From Fragilaria radians (taxonomy: Eukaryota > Bacillariophyta > Fragilariophyceae > Fragilariales > Fragilariaceae), in assembly GCA_900642245.1 (NCBI GenBank), contig CAAAJI010000004.1:560668-599114 (forward strand): a stretch of DNA of 38,447 nt. The letters run 5' to 3'. The translations under genes were made by a program, and so were the position numbers. Every line of letters begins with the position of its first letter. Within the stretch, counting starts at the first letter, position 1. The notes under the pieces were generated by a model, which made no database searches, had not been told where the DNA came from, and worked only from the letters and a program-made list of their open reading frames with translations. Below are positions 9,851 through 20,531 of the stretch, in pieces.

Positions 9851-10129
9851 CTATGAAGTGTTCCCAGCAGAATCAGCGATATAAACTTCCTTCTTGATCA
9901 ATGATCGACAGTGACGACATAAGTAAAATTGCTCAGGTTTGTATGTGTAAACCGGTACGTAGAAGAGCTTTAATGTATTGGTAATTTCCATCCGATCAAG
10001 CGATCCATAGCATTCCCAATAGGGACAAGTACCAGCATTAGACTCTAGTCTTTGAATTTTGGTTGGTTCGATGCCACCGATTAAGAAACAGAACATGATG
10101 TGTGTTGTGACAACGAAAATATTATACAC
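9851..10129 (-). CDS. Small zinc-ribbon protein
   Basis: 92 residues. A hydrophobic N-terminus (MYNIFVVTTHIMFCFLIGGIEP) is followed by GTCPYWEC (33-40), then the conserved core LKLFYVPVYTY (53-63), and CRHC (71-74). This is the layout of a small eukaryotic zinc-ribbon family with an F-F-x-x-GG-x-E N-terminus, a C-x-x-C pair, KLFFVPVW and a second C-x-x-C pair. Here the second Cys of the first pair appears to be Trp38, with Cys40 two residues later as a possible substitute ligand. The function of the family is not established. The gene is divergent from the plastid DUF3506 gene, the two starts being about 320 bp apart. Confidence 0.6.
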   Translation of the reverse strand: MYNIFVVTTHIMFCFLIGGIEPTKIQRLESNAGTCPYWECYGSLDRMEITNTLKLFYVPVYTYKPEQFYLCRHCRSLIKKEVYIADSAGNTS

Positions 10130-10448
10130 TTGTGATGTAATCTGGCGTTAAAAAAAAATCAGAATTCGAACGAGTCGTTAGAGTCATATATTTGCCAAAT
10201 TGAATTGCGTATTTGTTTTCCTCCTTTCGATGACGTGGGCAACTTCAGAAATTCTGCTCACTTTTTCAGAATTCGGATTGACGATTCAGCGTATGTGTGA
10301 CCTATGCATGCGACCTTGAACATATATCTCAAGTTGATGGGCACTCACTTTAGATAGCATAAATTAACGTTACCAAAAGTTGCTTATATTTGAACCTGTC
10401 AACTGAATCGTATAAAGCATAATACGGCTTACTTGCTAACAACTAGAT
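10130..10448. promoter_or_regulatory. Shared divergent upstream region
   Basis: These 319 bp separate the starts of the zinc-ribbon gene (minus) and the DUF3506 gene (plus), so any promoters of the two must lie here. Individual elements cannot be assigned. The string GAATTCGAACGAG (10162-10174) and an inexact second copy (AGAATTCGGATTGACGA, near 10269) were noted. Confidence 0.35.
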
Positions 10449-11708
10449 ATGAAAGCAATCTATTCCGTCCTTCTCCTTCGACTTTGGTTGTTCATTATTT
10501 CTTATGGTCAACTTCCTGCGTCCGCCTTTTTTCTGTATCCCTCTCGTTTACGACTAGACACATCGAGATACAAAGTCTCACCACTACATTTTGGCTTCGA
10601 TTCGTTTCATTCTGAGCACATGAGTCCAAGTCGAAGGAAACGATTGGCCAAGGAACGGGCAATTCAAAAGCGCTTTGCCTTTGGAGAAGATCTCCGCATC
10701 CTTCGAACCGATCTAGATCATCTACGAGAGAATTTACGTTGGGCAGAAGCTATCAACGATGTTCATCGTATTCGAGATCTAACTCAAGCAATTGAAAATG
10801 GGGAGAACCGAGATCCTGAAAGGGTCTACAGTAAAGCCCTCAAGATTGTACAAGATCTAGAAAGATCTGCCGTTACAGTTGTCCCAGACAAGGATGCACG
10901 CAAGAAGCAATGGACTGCTTTAGCCCAAGATGCACGATCCTGCCTTCCAAGGTTTCAGCTTAGTGGTTTGTGGGTGGGAAAGTAAGTAATGGATGCCTAA
11001 TAAAGATATTCATGCTGCTGAACAATCTAAAATTGTGCTTGATACGCTTATTCTAGCTTTGAAAATGAGGGATATCAGCTTATCAATGTTACCTACGCTG
11101 GAGACAAAATCATTGCAAAACAGGTTACTGAGCACAAGAAAATTCCAAGAGGAGAGACAGTATTCTATGCTGATCTCTCTCCACCCAAGGTTGACACCAT
11201 AGACTTGCCACCTATTGAATTATCATCAGAATCGGCTGAGAAATGGGGGATTCCCAACCTCTCTCGTTACGTTGGAAAAGGTGCATCGTTGAGTCCTAAC
11301 TCCAAAATGTCGAAATTTGTGGAAGGACAGTTTATCATGTTTGACAACCATTTTAGCTTTGTCTGGCTACCAAGTCGTCAGCATGTATTTTTTGGTCGAC
11401 CATCCCCGGAGGTAGTCATACGTCTGTTACGGGATACAATCTCCAAGGAAGATGAGTTAGACAATATGAGACAACACTTGGAAGTGTGCCTTGAATTGGA
11501 CTGGACAACTTCGATTGCAAGGACTCTCTCGGATATCGGAGATCAACCATTTCGTCGAATATCACGTAAAGAAGACATTAAACAGATGCATGAGGAGAAT
11601 GTGTCCTCAAAACATATTGGGTTTTCTCAAGTATTTAATGTGCAAAAGTGGAAAGATTATCTTGATAATGTCCTGAATAGAGATACAAAAGGAGAAAATA
11701 ATAACTAA
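10449..11708 (+). CDS. Plastid-targeted protein with UVR-like region and DUF3506 (EXECUTER/FBXO31-type) domain
   Basis: Exons 10449-10981 and 11057-11708 (intron GTAAGT...TTCTAG, 75 nt) encode about 394 residues. Residues 1-20 form a signal peptide and are followed by ASAFFLYPSRLRL, a good match to the ASAF-P plastid cleavage motif of diatoms. A basic helical segment with FGEDLRILRTDLDHLREN resembles a UVR-type helix pair. After it comes LSGLWVG, and across the splice site FENEGYQLINVTYAGDKIIA, IPRGETVFYADLSP, WGIPNLSRYVGKGASL and EGQFIMFDNHFSFVWLP. This order matches the DUF3506/Cyclin_D1_bind domain shared by plant EXECUTER proteins (singlet-oxygen signalling) and FBXO31. No F-box was seen. 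A plastid stress-signalling role is inference. Confidence 0.75.
10982..11056 (+). other. Intron of the DUF3506 gene (75 nt)
   Basis: The donor is AA|GTAAGTAATG and the acceptor TTCTAG|CTTTGAA. Splicing joins GGAAA with C to give Gly-Asn-Phe-Glu and bypasses a stop (TAA) just inside the intron. The joined frame continues the domain without a gap. Confidence 0.85.
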
Positions 11709-12304
11709 TATAAATCAAGACTAACAACCACAATGTTCATTGACGAAAATAAAGTAACGCACAACAATAAGTAGTTCGATATTCAGCTCCTCCGTCAATG
11801 CATGCAATAAGAATTTAGACTGACTTGTGTGAGAGTCTTTGGTATGACGTTATTTCTCAACCCATTACTAATTCTTGAGATATTGATTCTTTTCATTGAA
11901 AGAGTGCCATCATGTTGTTGTTGTTATGGTTCCATCAAATTCTACCATGGCTTGCATTGTCAATGATGGCCACGCATGCGTTGAAACGAAGACGCATTAT
12001 TGACATTGGACAGGAGACAAAACTTCATAGCAGCCAATGAAAATTGAGTATGACATCCAGAATAATGTTCCTATTGCCCCAAATTGCGTAGGATCTTTGC
12101 CGAAGATTTTGCTACCGATATTCACGTACGAACGAGACTATCCTTCCGTTCGATTATCCTTCCGAATGCTTTTCTTCTTTGTAAGTTAGCTAGCTGGCAA
12201 ACACACACACAACATTTCGTTGCCCTTTCTCTTCAAACGCAAATTCAGCGAGGTTAAATAACAAGTCTTTTCGCACCTGCAAGTCAAAGCTAGTTGTTCC
12301 TCCG
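11709..12304. other. Intergenic between two plus-strand genes
   Basis: The stretch holds the 3' flank of the DUF3506 gene and the presumed promoter of the acetyltransferase gene. A short CA-rich tract lies at 12199-12210. No further gene is supported. Confidence 0.4.
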
Positions 12305-13986
12305 ATGCAATTACCATCAAACTTAGAAAATCAGGATTTACCGATGAGTCATTGTACATTTCGGTTACGATGGAGTTTGAATACCATGATACTTTTGTTG
12401 GTCCTTTTCCCAGTGGTCTCTTTCTCATTTACGTCGTCTAGACACATATCATGGAGACACCCATTGCCATGGAGTAGTTTATATGCCATAAAAGGGAAGG
12501 ATATTGTTATCCCTGATTCTTCCAGCTCTCTAGAAATCTCGATTCCATTCATTTTACTCAAAGAAAAAACTGAGAAGCAGCTTGAAATTCATAAACAACA
12601 TGATAAAGATCAAATAACGAGGAAACAATCTTGTAATCAGAGCCCTATGCATGTCTCGAATAATTTGCAGGATGACATAGTTTCAGAGGATGAAAATAGC
12701 CGAGAAACAAAAAGCAAAGATGAGCAGGTAGAAAGTGCAGATGACAAGGAAAACGAAGAAAGTGACGATGCAATCTCTGTCCGTCGTAAAGCTGTCACAA
12801 AGTTACTTCTATCTTCAGACTCGGAAACCTCCAAACCTTCCAATTCTCGATTGCACAAAACTACTACAAGTGTTGGTCCAAAACGTATCAAAGGTGTGTC
12901 TAGTGCACGTGTCTCCAGCACTAAAACAACTCAATTAGCGTCGGCAGTACGCCGGGCAGCGAATGCTGCGGCTACTTCTCGTCAATCGGTGCAAGAGATC
13001 CTGAACTCTCCCAAAAAACCTCCCACTGAAGCGATGAAAACAGCTGCCGATCCTGGGTTAAATGCCAGTCCAATGGGATTTTCGACAGATGACGACAATA
13101 ACAGTATGCATCATCCGCTACTTCAAAATCCAAAACCTGGAACTCTTTTGATTCCTCAACCGTCATATGATTCCAAAGATGATAACAGCCTATCGAACAT
13201 CCTCGTTCGGGTAGCGACATGTGCGGATGATGTGGATGTGGCCAACTTACGGCTTTCGGTCTTTAGTGACTTTACACCTGAACTTCGAAGACTATATGGT
13301 GCTCGATCGAGACAAGTACTTTCCAATCGACGTCGGCGAGGAGCGACATGCCTCGTAGCTACGACGGCAAAGGCAACACCGTCTTTACAACTTTTGGAAA
13401 AATCGAACCATGGTATTATTTTGGGTAGTGTCGAATGTTCCGTTCATGAATTGTATGGAACATTGCTGGGGAAACGCCGTATTGCAAATTCGGTTTTATA
13501 CATTACCGAAGTCGCAGTCAATTCTCGGTATCGCAGATTCGGAATAGGAACAAAACTTATGGAGGTAAGCGAATTTTTACAAAAATAATTGGTTGAATTA
13601 CGGTTTTGGATGAATTGAACGAATGCAAGTGAGAGCTAATGATTCTTACGCTGTAGGGAATCGATGTCCTTGCAACGAGGTATCGTGATGTTGAATCCTT
13701 ATACCTACATGTTGATGTCAAGAACGAAGCAGCTCTACGACTTTATGAAAAATGTGGATACGTCAGAGTTGATCAGACGAATGAAATGTATAGGGAGTTT
13801 ACCCGAACACTTAATCTCCATGACGGTGCAACAAGGGGTAGAAATCACTATCTGTTGGTGAAGCATCTGAAACAGGTAACATGGCTAGCTGAGGAAGAGC
13901 AAGAGGATCTCACACTTCGTCATGAAGAATCTGCTGAAATAGGCAAAATTACTCAACCAATGGGATTTGATATTTCAGCAACATAA
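12305..13986 (+). CDS. GNAT-family N-acetyltransferase with long disordered N-terminal region
   Basis: Exons 12305-13564 and 13657-13986 (92-nt intron GTAAGC...CTGTAG) encode about 529 residues. The GNAT fold starts near residue 300 (ILVRVATCADDVDVANLRLSVF). The acetyl-CoA loop VNSRYRRFGIGTKLME sits at the exon 1 end, and exon 2 continues GIDVLATRY...LYLHVDVKNEAALRLYEKCGY, the classic C-terminal GNAT motif. Residues ~80-290 are Ser/Lys/Glu-rich and probably disordered. The N-terminus contains the hydrophobic stretch MILLLVLFPVVSFSFTSS, starting at Met28, which looks like a signal peptide ending in S-F. Translation could therefore begin at that Met rather than at 12305, giving a plastid-directed protein. 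The substrate is unknown. The stop lies 51 bp from the stop of the convergent USP gene. Confidence 0.8.
13565..13656 (+). other. Intron of the GNAT gene (92 nt)
   Basis: The donor is GAG|GTAAGCG and the acceptor ACGCTGTAG|GGAATC. Splicing in phase 0 joins TKLME to GIDVLATRY, restoring the GNAT core. Without splicing the frame stops eight codons into the intron. Confidence 0.85.
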
Positions 13987-14037
13987 TACTCCTTATTTAA
14001 TCAAAATTTATGAATCAAAATCTAAAGAACCTTGAAT

Positions 14038-16182
14038 TTATATTCTTGAGTAGAATAACATGTAGGCCTGACTTCCCTTTACAACTTCCCATGATACTGG
14101 TAGAACTTGATGATCTGAAATATAAAGCCACCTTCCTGGTTTTGAGACATCTCGTCGATATGCAACATAATGGCCACTGAATGCATTGCCAGTGTGTTCC
14201 ACCACGCACATCAACTGATATAACACGGGTACACGATTGATTTTTGTCCCAGCTCTCGTACGGTCACCCTTTCCAATCATACCCGTATCCTCCCCACAAT
14301 AGGCGCTGAATTTTCCAAAGTCAACTACCTCCTCAAATGTAACGTGCTGTATGCTCTTGGCCATTGTATCTCGACGTGGATCGTAATAGCGCCGCTGAAT
14401 ATGGAAACAAAGCACCGTAGGAAGCCTTGTGAGTAGTAAGCATTTCCATGCGTCGTTACGGCATAACGGTACGAAAGGAATAGAGTTCTGATCAAAAGGT
14501 CCAGAAGGCACTTCTTGAATTTCATCGGGATCAAGTTTTCGTAACAAAGAAAGGTGCTCCTTGGCGGCCCGCAGTTCGCCAATAACAGCGCTATCAGGAG
14601 AAAGTTTAGAACGAGACTGAAGAGATTGAACTGCACCTTCCAAGATAAGCACTTCTTCTTCCCATCGAGAAATCTCTTGCAGAATTGTGCATTTTCGGCA
14701 TTCGACATCATGAACACGCTCGATTGCCGTGAAATTTCGAACGCCTTCAGTGAGACTACAGGTTGGAAACTTTGATGCGGGTGAGTTCTTGCACGGTTGG
14801 TTGAAGTAAGATCCCTCGTTTATGTATTTCGATATTGATGTAGGGACGATTCCGATGTTGAGGAAGACCTCGTTTTGAATCGGCTTGACATGGCGGCAGT
14901 TGCTACACTGTAGAGTCGAACCTAGCCAGCCGTGAAAAGGTGGATCAGTAACATGACCCGAGGGTGATGCATTAGACTTGACAGTTTGTGCCATGTATGA
15001 GCTTTTAGGATTTGGCGTATTACTGTTTTCTTCGAACGAAGTCACACCGTGTGTATACGCATGATGCATGTGGTTTAACGAATAACTGTCGTCTTGCTTC
15101 TTTTCCTCTTCATCCATCAAGGAATTATCCAGCTTCTCAATTCTCACGTAGTCTTCATCGGCTCTATCACAACTCTGACCAGACATATTCCTCGTTAATT
15201 TGGTTCGGTGGCATTGTTCGTCGTGGATATCCACAAAATGAAAGGGTGAGAAAGAGAGGGACTTGTCTTCAACATATTTTGCAGCCCATATTGATGCATC
15301 TGTCAATACATCCATCATAGCCTGTAGAACTTCTTGAGCATCTTGCTGCTCTCTAGTAAAGGAGGAAAATTGAGAATGATGCTCCGCAACCATTTGTAAT
15401 AGAGACCTAGGATCGACAGACCCATCCCTTTGACCATTAATTGTTTCAAGCAAAGTCAATAGTTGTGAAACAAACCTTGAATACGGCGACTCTACAGAAA
15501 GCGATTCATTTAATTCAGTCACGAAGATGAGAAAAGGATCCAAAGATGCCAGAGCTTGCAATACCGAGTTGAGAAAACATGTCTGCCCATAATTTGTTAT
15601 CCCTTTAGCTGTTTGCTTCGGAAGGAGAGTGTCATTTTGCTTCGGTATCATCTTTTTTTCCGATCGAACATTTGATCTTCTCCTCCGCAGCATTATAAGA
15701 TTTAAAGGAACTGATCTCACCACCGTAATGTAAAGTAAATCAATCATAACATGCGCTGAAACATCCATACAAAAGGAAGCAATTCCAAACTTGGTGGATG
15801 AAGAACTTGAACTTTCATTCTCCATTCGTACGTTAGACATATAAGAGTGAAGAAGAGCTGGCGAAATTGCATAGGGTATATCAAACCAATCATTGGATGG
15901 AAAATTTTCTTCGTACTTGGATTTTGTTTCAACCGGAGAAGTGCTGTGGCGTAAATCACTTTCGTCTACACGAAACACCATCAACGGTGGCGTCGTTCGT
16001 TGGATGTTTCGATGACTACGAGCAAGCTTCGAGATGTTTGTAGATGACTCGAATCGACTCATTGTAGAGGCATCCTCAGAACGATTCGATGGAAGTCGTT
16101 GATATGATGAGTCTTGAGAGGGCAACCTGTTCGGATTCGACGATGACCTTGAATCGATAAAGGAAGCAATCCCTTTCGACAT
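14038..16182 (-). CDS. Ubiquitin-specific protease (UCH/USP, peptidase C19)
   Basis: A single-exon frame of 714 residues. The Cys box is GITNYGQTCFLNSVLQAL (194-211, nucleophile Cys202), followed by REQQDAQEVLQAMMDVL (277-293). The His box is GNAFSGHYVAYRRD (665-678, His671), and YISDHQV (687-693) supplies the third catalytic residue, so the enzyme looks active. Two Cys pairs, CSNC (426-429) and CRKC (495-498), form the USP zinc-finger element. Residues 1-190 are Ser-rich; within them 138-165 (CMDVSAHVMIDLLYITVVRSVPLNLIML) is hydrophobic and ends in RRRR. This could be a membrane anchor as in USP30, but that is inference. Two inserts (about 325-410 and 500-560) enlarge the catalytic domain. 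The function is removal of ubiquitin from proteins; specific targets cannot be told. Confidence 0.88.
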   Translation of the reverse strand: MSKGIASFIDSRSSSNPNRLPSQDSSYQRLPSNRSEDASTMSRFESSTNISKLARSHRNIQRTTPPLMVFRVDESDLRHSTSPVETKSKYEENFPSNDWFDIPYAISPALLHSYMSNVRMENESSSSSSTKFGIASFCMDVSAHVMIDLLYITVVRSVPLNLIMLRRRRSNVRSEKKMIPKQNDTLLPKQTAKGITNYGQTCFLNSVLQALASLDPFLIFVTELNESLSVESPYSRFVSQLLTLLETINGQRDGSVDPRSLLQMVAEHHSQFSSFTREQQDAQEVLQAMMDVLTDASIWAAKYVEDKSLSFSPFHFVDIHDEQCHRTKLTRNMSGQSCDRADEDYVRIEKLDNSLMDEEEKKQDDSYSLNHMHHAYTHGVTSFEENSNTPNPKSSYMAQTVKSNASPSGHVTDPPFHGWLGSTLQCSNCRHVKPIQNEVFLNIGIVPTSISKYINEGSYFNQPCKNSPASKFPTCSLTEGVRNFTAIERVHDVECRKCTILQEISRWEEEVLILEGAVQSLQSRSKLSPDSAVIGELRAAKEHLSLLRKLDPDEIQEVPSGPFDQNSIPFVPLCRNDAWKCLLLTRLPTVLCFHIQRRYYDPRRDTMAKSIQHVTFEEVVDFGKFSAYCGEDTGMIGKGDRTRAGTKINRVPVLYQLMCVVEHTGNAFSGHYVAYRRDVSKPGRWLYISDHQVLPVSWEVVKGSQAYMLFYSRI

Positions 16183-17410
16183 GCTCTACTTTCTATTGCT
16201 TTCAAGAAAACTAAGAAAAGATTATTTGGTGCAATGAAGAATTGATTTGTTGTTCGAAGTTAAACGTAACAATTGCTCCTGCCAATCAACGAATGTTCGT
16301 TGTGACAAATACTACTACTGCACTTCTTTACCATAAAAACGAAATAGTGTTCTACCGGTAGTGTGGAAGATGTATTCCCGGTTTTATATCAGTAGTATTC
16401 GACGTACAAAAAATCTTGGACTAGTAGCAGTAGCGACTGATTAATTCATGGCAACAAAATCTTTGCTGTTCCGTGAGAATACTGTATCATTAGCTTTCCT
16501 GATAAAAATTTGCAATGATATTAATCAATGGGATTGTGTAAATTATGGAAATACTGTCCAACATTAATTGGGCAAAAATTGGCCTCTCCAACTGGACACA
16601 AACCTAGGACGGAAGGCTTTGCCTAAAAACTTAGCAACTGTCATTATGAAAAATGTAAAGATAAGCATAATCACTGCCGCTTGTGGGCATTAAAATTGAG
16701 TTAAAATTATGTTGCTATTGCTGCTTTAGTTATTATTGAATTTAAGCATTGATTTTTGTTGTTGGAAAGGTGATGCCGTTGCTGTTGGAGAGTCATAGCT
16801 AAATTATGTTAAAAATGTCAAACGTAATGTTGATGATGTTGAAAAGTCAACATCATTGCTCTGTTTGCTTGCGCTTAAACCATAAGCATTCATTGTTTAC
16901 ATTGAAGAAATCCTTCCCTGTGGAGAGTTTACAAAAATGAGAGAGCATGCATCATGATATGAGTCAGCCGTGTAGACATATAACAGTATTATTCATCTGT
17001 AAGGTAAATCAGGGTTCATCGAAGCTTAAGATCTTTGCTTCCTTCATGCAGTAATTTATTTTCAAATAAACTAGATTTCTTTAATAAGTATGAAGAAAAG
17101 TGTAACACACCTCTGCCATAGGGGATTATCTATAGCAGTTACTAGCGAGACTAAACACGAGGTCAAAATAGATGAATTCACTAATATAACTTTTCATATT
17201 TGAAATGTATTGAGTAGAAAGCCAAGAATCATCGAAACACAAGGCAACTAGGGGCGTGTGCAAGACAAAATTCATAATCAATGCTTTTTCAACAAGATAT
17301 CTACGTAGGTGATATTTTTGCTCCACATGTTGCTAATGTCGTAGAATGAAGTTTTTTTAACGAGGTTGTCTATTGCATCAAAGAAAAAAAATGTTGTGAT
17401 CTGAATAATG
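16183..17410. other. Intergenic, nothing recognised
   Basis: AT-rich sequence with a stretch of imperfect TTGTTG/GATGTTG/TTGCTG triplets (about 16705-16870). No gene or repeat family was identified. A 66-codon minus-strand frame (17126-17326) is not supported. Confidence 0.4.
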
Positions 17411-19024
17411 TCATGATGACTTTTTTATCTGTGACTCTGCCCTTGAAGATGCCATCACATTGTTGAGTAACGTCAGAGTAAAGCAAATGCTAAAGGAAGC
17501 AAAGTACGACAAAAAAATACGATTCCAGTCCTTGGCAAGAAGAATCGATATTGGGAGTGGTAAATATGCCATACTTCTAATGTCATCAGTGTTTCCAGTC
17601 AAGAGTTCTGTTGAAATACCACTAGCCAAATATCCTCCGACATTAACTAATACACTTTTTTCCATAAATGGATAGGCAGCCTCAACGAAATCACCAAATA
17701 GAAGGTTTATACGAAGTCCTCTCTTACATAGCGACTTTGACTCTGTATCTGATGGCAATGGTATCAATAGATTTGCACTGCAAATCGCAGCTGAAACTAA
17801 GACGAGTGTTGCTTCATCGATTGCGCCCCACAAGCTAGCGTCACCAAGCTCCATTTCGAAAAGTATTATTGGAAGCCATATTTTGTGATATAGTCCCACT
17901 TTGCAGCCCCAACAACACATCATTCCGATTACAAAACCGACACCTGGATAGTTGCCATTCATTGGAGTTTGCACTATCCAACGTATGAGTTGTGACATAG
18001 TTTGCAAATATTGAACAAAGGGAGCGACAACTGTCGCCACTAGGGCACCAACACCCCCCGCAGTGATTAGATTCGTCATGGTAGCTGGAATATTCCAGAT
18101 GATACATTGAAACAACGTTCTTTTAACAATCAAAGAAACAAAGAATCCCGAAATCAGCCCTGCTAGGATAGATTTTTGGCAAACAATTGAAGCAATACAG
18201 GCAGCCATCCAAACAATCGATCCATGTTGGGGAGCCAGAGTAGTGGCCATAACGACGCAGCATGTCGTGGGAAGGGCTTGCGTTTGTAGGGTAACTAAAA
18301 GTTGTTCGGTGAGCCATTCCGAGTGGGAAAGGTACGGGGTGATCATGTTGATACTTCGACATGTGAGGGTGACAGCCCAAAATGCAGGAAGACATGCATT
18401 CAATACACTCGTCCATTGGGGTAATGTGTCATCATTCAATTGTGAGGCGTTGTAATCTTTCTTCCAGGCGGAAGCTAAGGCGTATGTGTAGGAGATGGCT
18501 CGAGTGTAAGTTGTAGTTGCTACCGAACCTCCGGCATTGCCCACTAATGAAATTCCAAATCGAGAACTAGCCTCGGATAAACTTTTCCCACCACTTCCAG
18601 TAACAGGGATCTGGGCTATTCCTGCTGCCTTTAGTGAAGCTTCGTGAACATCCACACTACAGGATATACATATGAGACCCTGAATTTGACCTGATTGAAT
18701 CTGCTGTGCCAAGGTAACGTCCATTTGACGGCATCTTTTATTGATTTCTTCCAAAGGAGCAGTTTCGATGACCTGGATCTGTATCTCATGATTCTGGGAG
18801 GTTGTCGTCACAGCGTAAAGAGTGGCAATATCCTTGTCAGGATTACAATTATCAAATCCCTTCCCGTTGTGCAATGAGACAAAAAGAGCAGAATCTAGCG
18901 ATACTTCACTTCCAGATCCCACTTTTCGAAGTTCGTCATGAATGATACGGAGCAAATCAGTGGCATTCGTATGTCCTAATGTTGCAACACCACCACCAGA
19001 GCTTCCAATCAAAGCAACTGACAT
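17411..19024 (-). CDS. Multi-pass membrane protein with N-terminal soluble domain, family not recognised
   Basis: A single-exon frame of 537 residues. Residues 1-185 are soluble and Gly-rich, beginning ALIGSSGGGVATLGHTNATD and including VTGSGGKSLSEASSRFG and GNAGGSVATTTYTR. They look like an alpha/beta nucleotide- or ligand-binding domain. Residues ~205-525 contain about eight or nine hydrophobic segments (for example 205-222, 251-283, 287-300, 314-338, 361-379, 402-420, 457-472, 502-522). Within them NLITAGGVGALVATVVAPF and FEMELGDASLWGAIDEATL faintly recall sugar-PTS EIIC permeases. That likeness is tentative, and no other PTS component is seen. No signal peptide precedes the soluble domain, so that domain is probably cytosolic or stromal. 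A transport or sensing role is only inferred. Confidence 0.7.
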   Translation of the reverse strand: MSVALIGSSGGGVATLGHTNATDLLRIIHDELRKVGSGSEVSLDSALFVSLHNGKGFDNCNPDKDIATLYAVTTTSQNHEIQIQVIETAPLEEINKRCRQMDVTLAQQIQSGQIQGLICISCSVDVHEASLKAAGIAQIPVTGSGGKSLSEASSRFGISLVGNAGGSVATTTYTRAISYTYALASAWKKDYNASQLNDDTLPQWTSVLNACLPAFWAVTLTCRSINMITPYLSHSEWLTEQLLVTLQTQALPTTCCVVMATTLAPQHGSIVWMAACIASIVCQKSILAGLISGFFVSLIVKRTLFQCIIWNIPATMTNLITAGGVGALVATVVAPFVQYLQTMSQLIRWIVQTPMNGNYPGVGFVIGMMCCWGCKVGLYHKIWLPIILFEMELGDASLWGAIDEATLVLVSAAICSANLLIPLPSDTESKSLCKRGLRINLLFGDFVEAAYPFMEKSVLVNVGGYLASGISTELLTGNTDDIRSMAYLPLPISILLAKDWNRIFLSYFASFSICFTLTLLNNVMASSRAESQIKKSS

Positions 19025-20531
19025 GGCTAAGATTTATTGCTCAACACCCAGATGTCTTCCTACGATAAGTAGAAAAAGTCCATAACTTCTGCACCTTTTT
19101 TGCTCGTCGACGGGAGTGACTTGGGAATGCGCTGCAAAAAAAATCTCATTAGCCCTTCCTAAATTCTTACTCATAATACGGATATGTTTTTTAATGTCCG
19201 TCCATATAGACAGAACACCTGAATAATGAAAATTCATTAAAGAGCAATAACATTTGTCCCAAAAGACTAAGACCTGATAAGAATTGTCTCCTTTGTCAAA
19301 ACGAATGATTTGAACAAACCACATTTCTAATATTCATGATTGTTCAAAAGATACCTTTGAACATGCATCATATAGAAATTGAGTGTGACTTTCATAAGCA
19401 GTAAAGGGAAAGAAGGGCACGCAAGGATGAATATGAACAATTTTCACAATTTAATTATAATTTAATTAAATCTTGTACCATATATTCAACATATTTGATA
19501 CTTCATTCATCACTGATCAATAATAGCGACGATTCGCACTTTTCAGCTTAAGCTCTCCATTTTTTGCTCCACAGGCATGCTACAAGGAGCAAAGAATTCG
19601 GTGAAGCACAAAGCAAGTCAAGGCGATTATCAAAAGGAGTTCATATTTGGAATATGACGTGCACGCAATATTATATTTTTCCTTGATTGAATGATTCACA
19701 TGGGATTATAGAATGGAGTCACTTCTCCAATACACCTTCATTCTGAATTCAACTCATTTAAGTGTCCATTTTCTAAGTCATGGCATGAGTGTGTCTTGAT
19801 CACTGATTGCAATTTTTCTTTGCATTTGCGTTACAGTTGGCATACACTTGCTTGATCTCAAGTTTGAATTTGGCCCATTTGTCAATGATGATATTCAGAT
19901 AAATGCTTTGCATCATTCAGGAATTATGAAATAAATCTTGAATGGATATCGCAACTTGCTAGAAGTTTCAACAAATTTAAGCCAGCCTCTGCATCAATCT
20001 GTCATCAGAACTCAGTAGCCTTAAACTTTTGGTGCACACTGACTTTAGCTTCAACTAGCAGAAAAATGATATAGAGTGAATCCTCCTCTTCGTGTGAAAG
20101 ATAAAGTTAACCTGCCACACTCTATAATGACAAAGAGGAATATCCTTGTATCCTAACACAATCATTAAGTGAAAAAGAGATCTAAACCATAAGAAAAACC
20201 ATGATACGGCATATGTTCCGATTGGAATGTAAGAAATCAGCCAAAAGACATCTGACCTCTGCGTCACAGCATGCATACAATTGGTCTTCCAGGTATCAGC
20301 CACAACAGAACGCAGAGATTATGATGTCATAAAGGCGTTGCTAGGGTAACTTATTTCAGCAACGTAATACTAGTTTTTCGGATGCTATCTTCCTTCTGGA
20401 TCACAAGATATCTTGGACAAATGGGGTTAGAAACTTCAAGGCGTGGTCATCCCGACTGACTCTGCTGCCAGTAATTACTAGTCTTATATCAGGTTTAGCC
20501 TATTTTTTTTAATAATCAATGCTGAATTGTT
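19025..20531. other. Intergenic, nothing recognised
   Basis: 1.5 kb of AT-rich sequence. Open frames at 19034-19324 and 20055-20303 (minus) have no domain and look like chance. The 5' end of the membrane-protein gene and the 3' flank of the CAAX protease gene lie here. Confidence 0.4.

Noticed and set aside
19034..19324. 96-codon frame just upstream of the membrane-protein gene
   Set aside because: No recognisable features. It most likely covers the 5' leader of the 17411-19024 gene.
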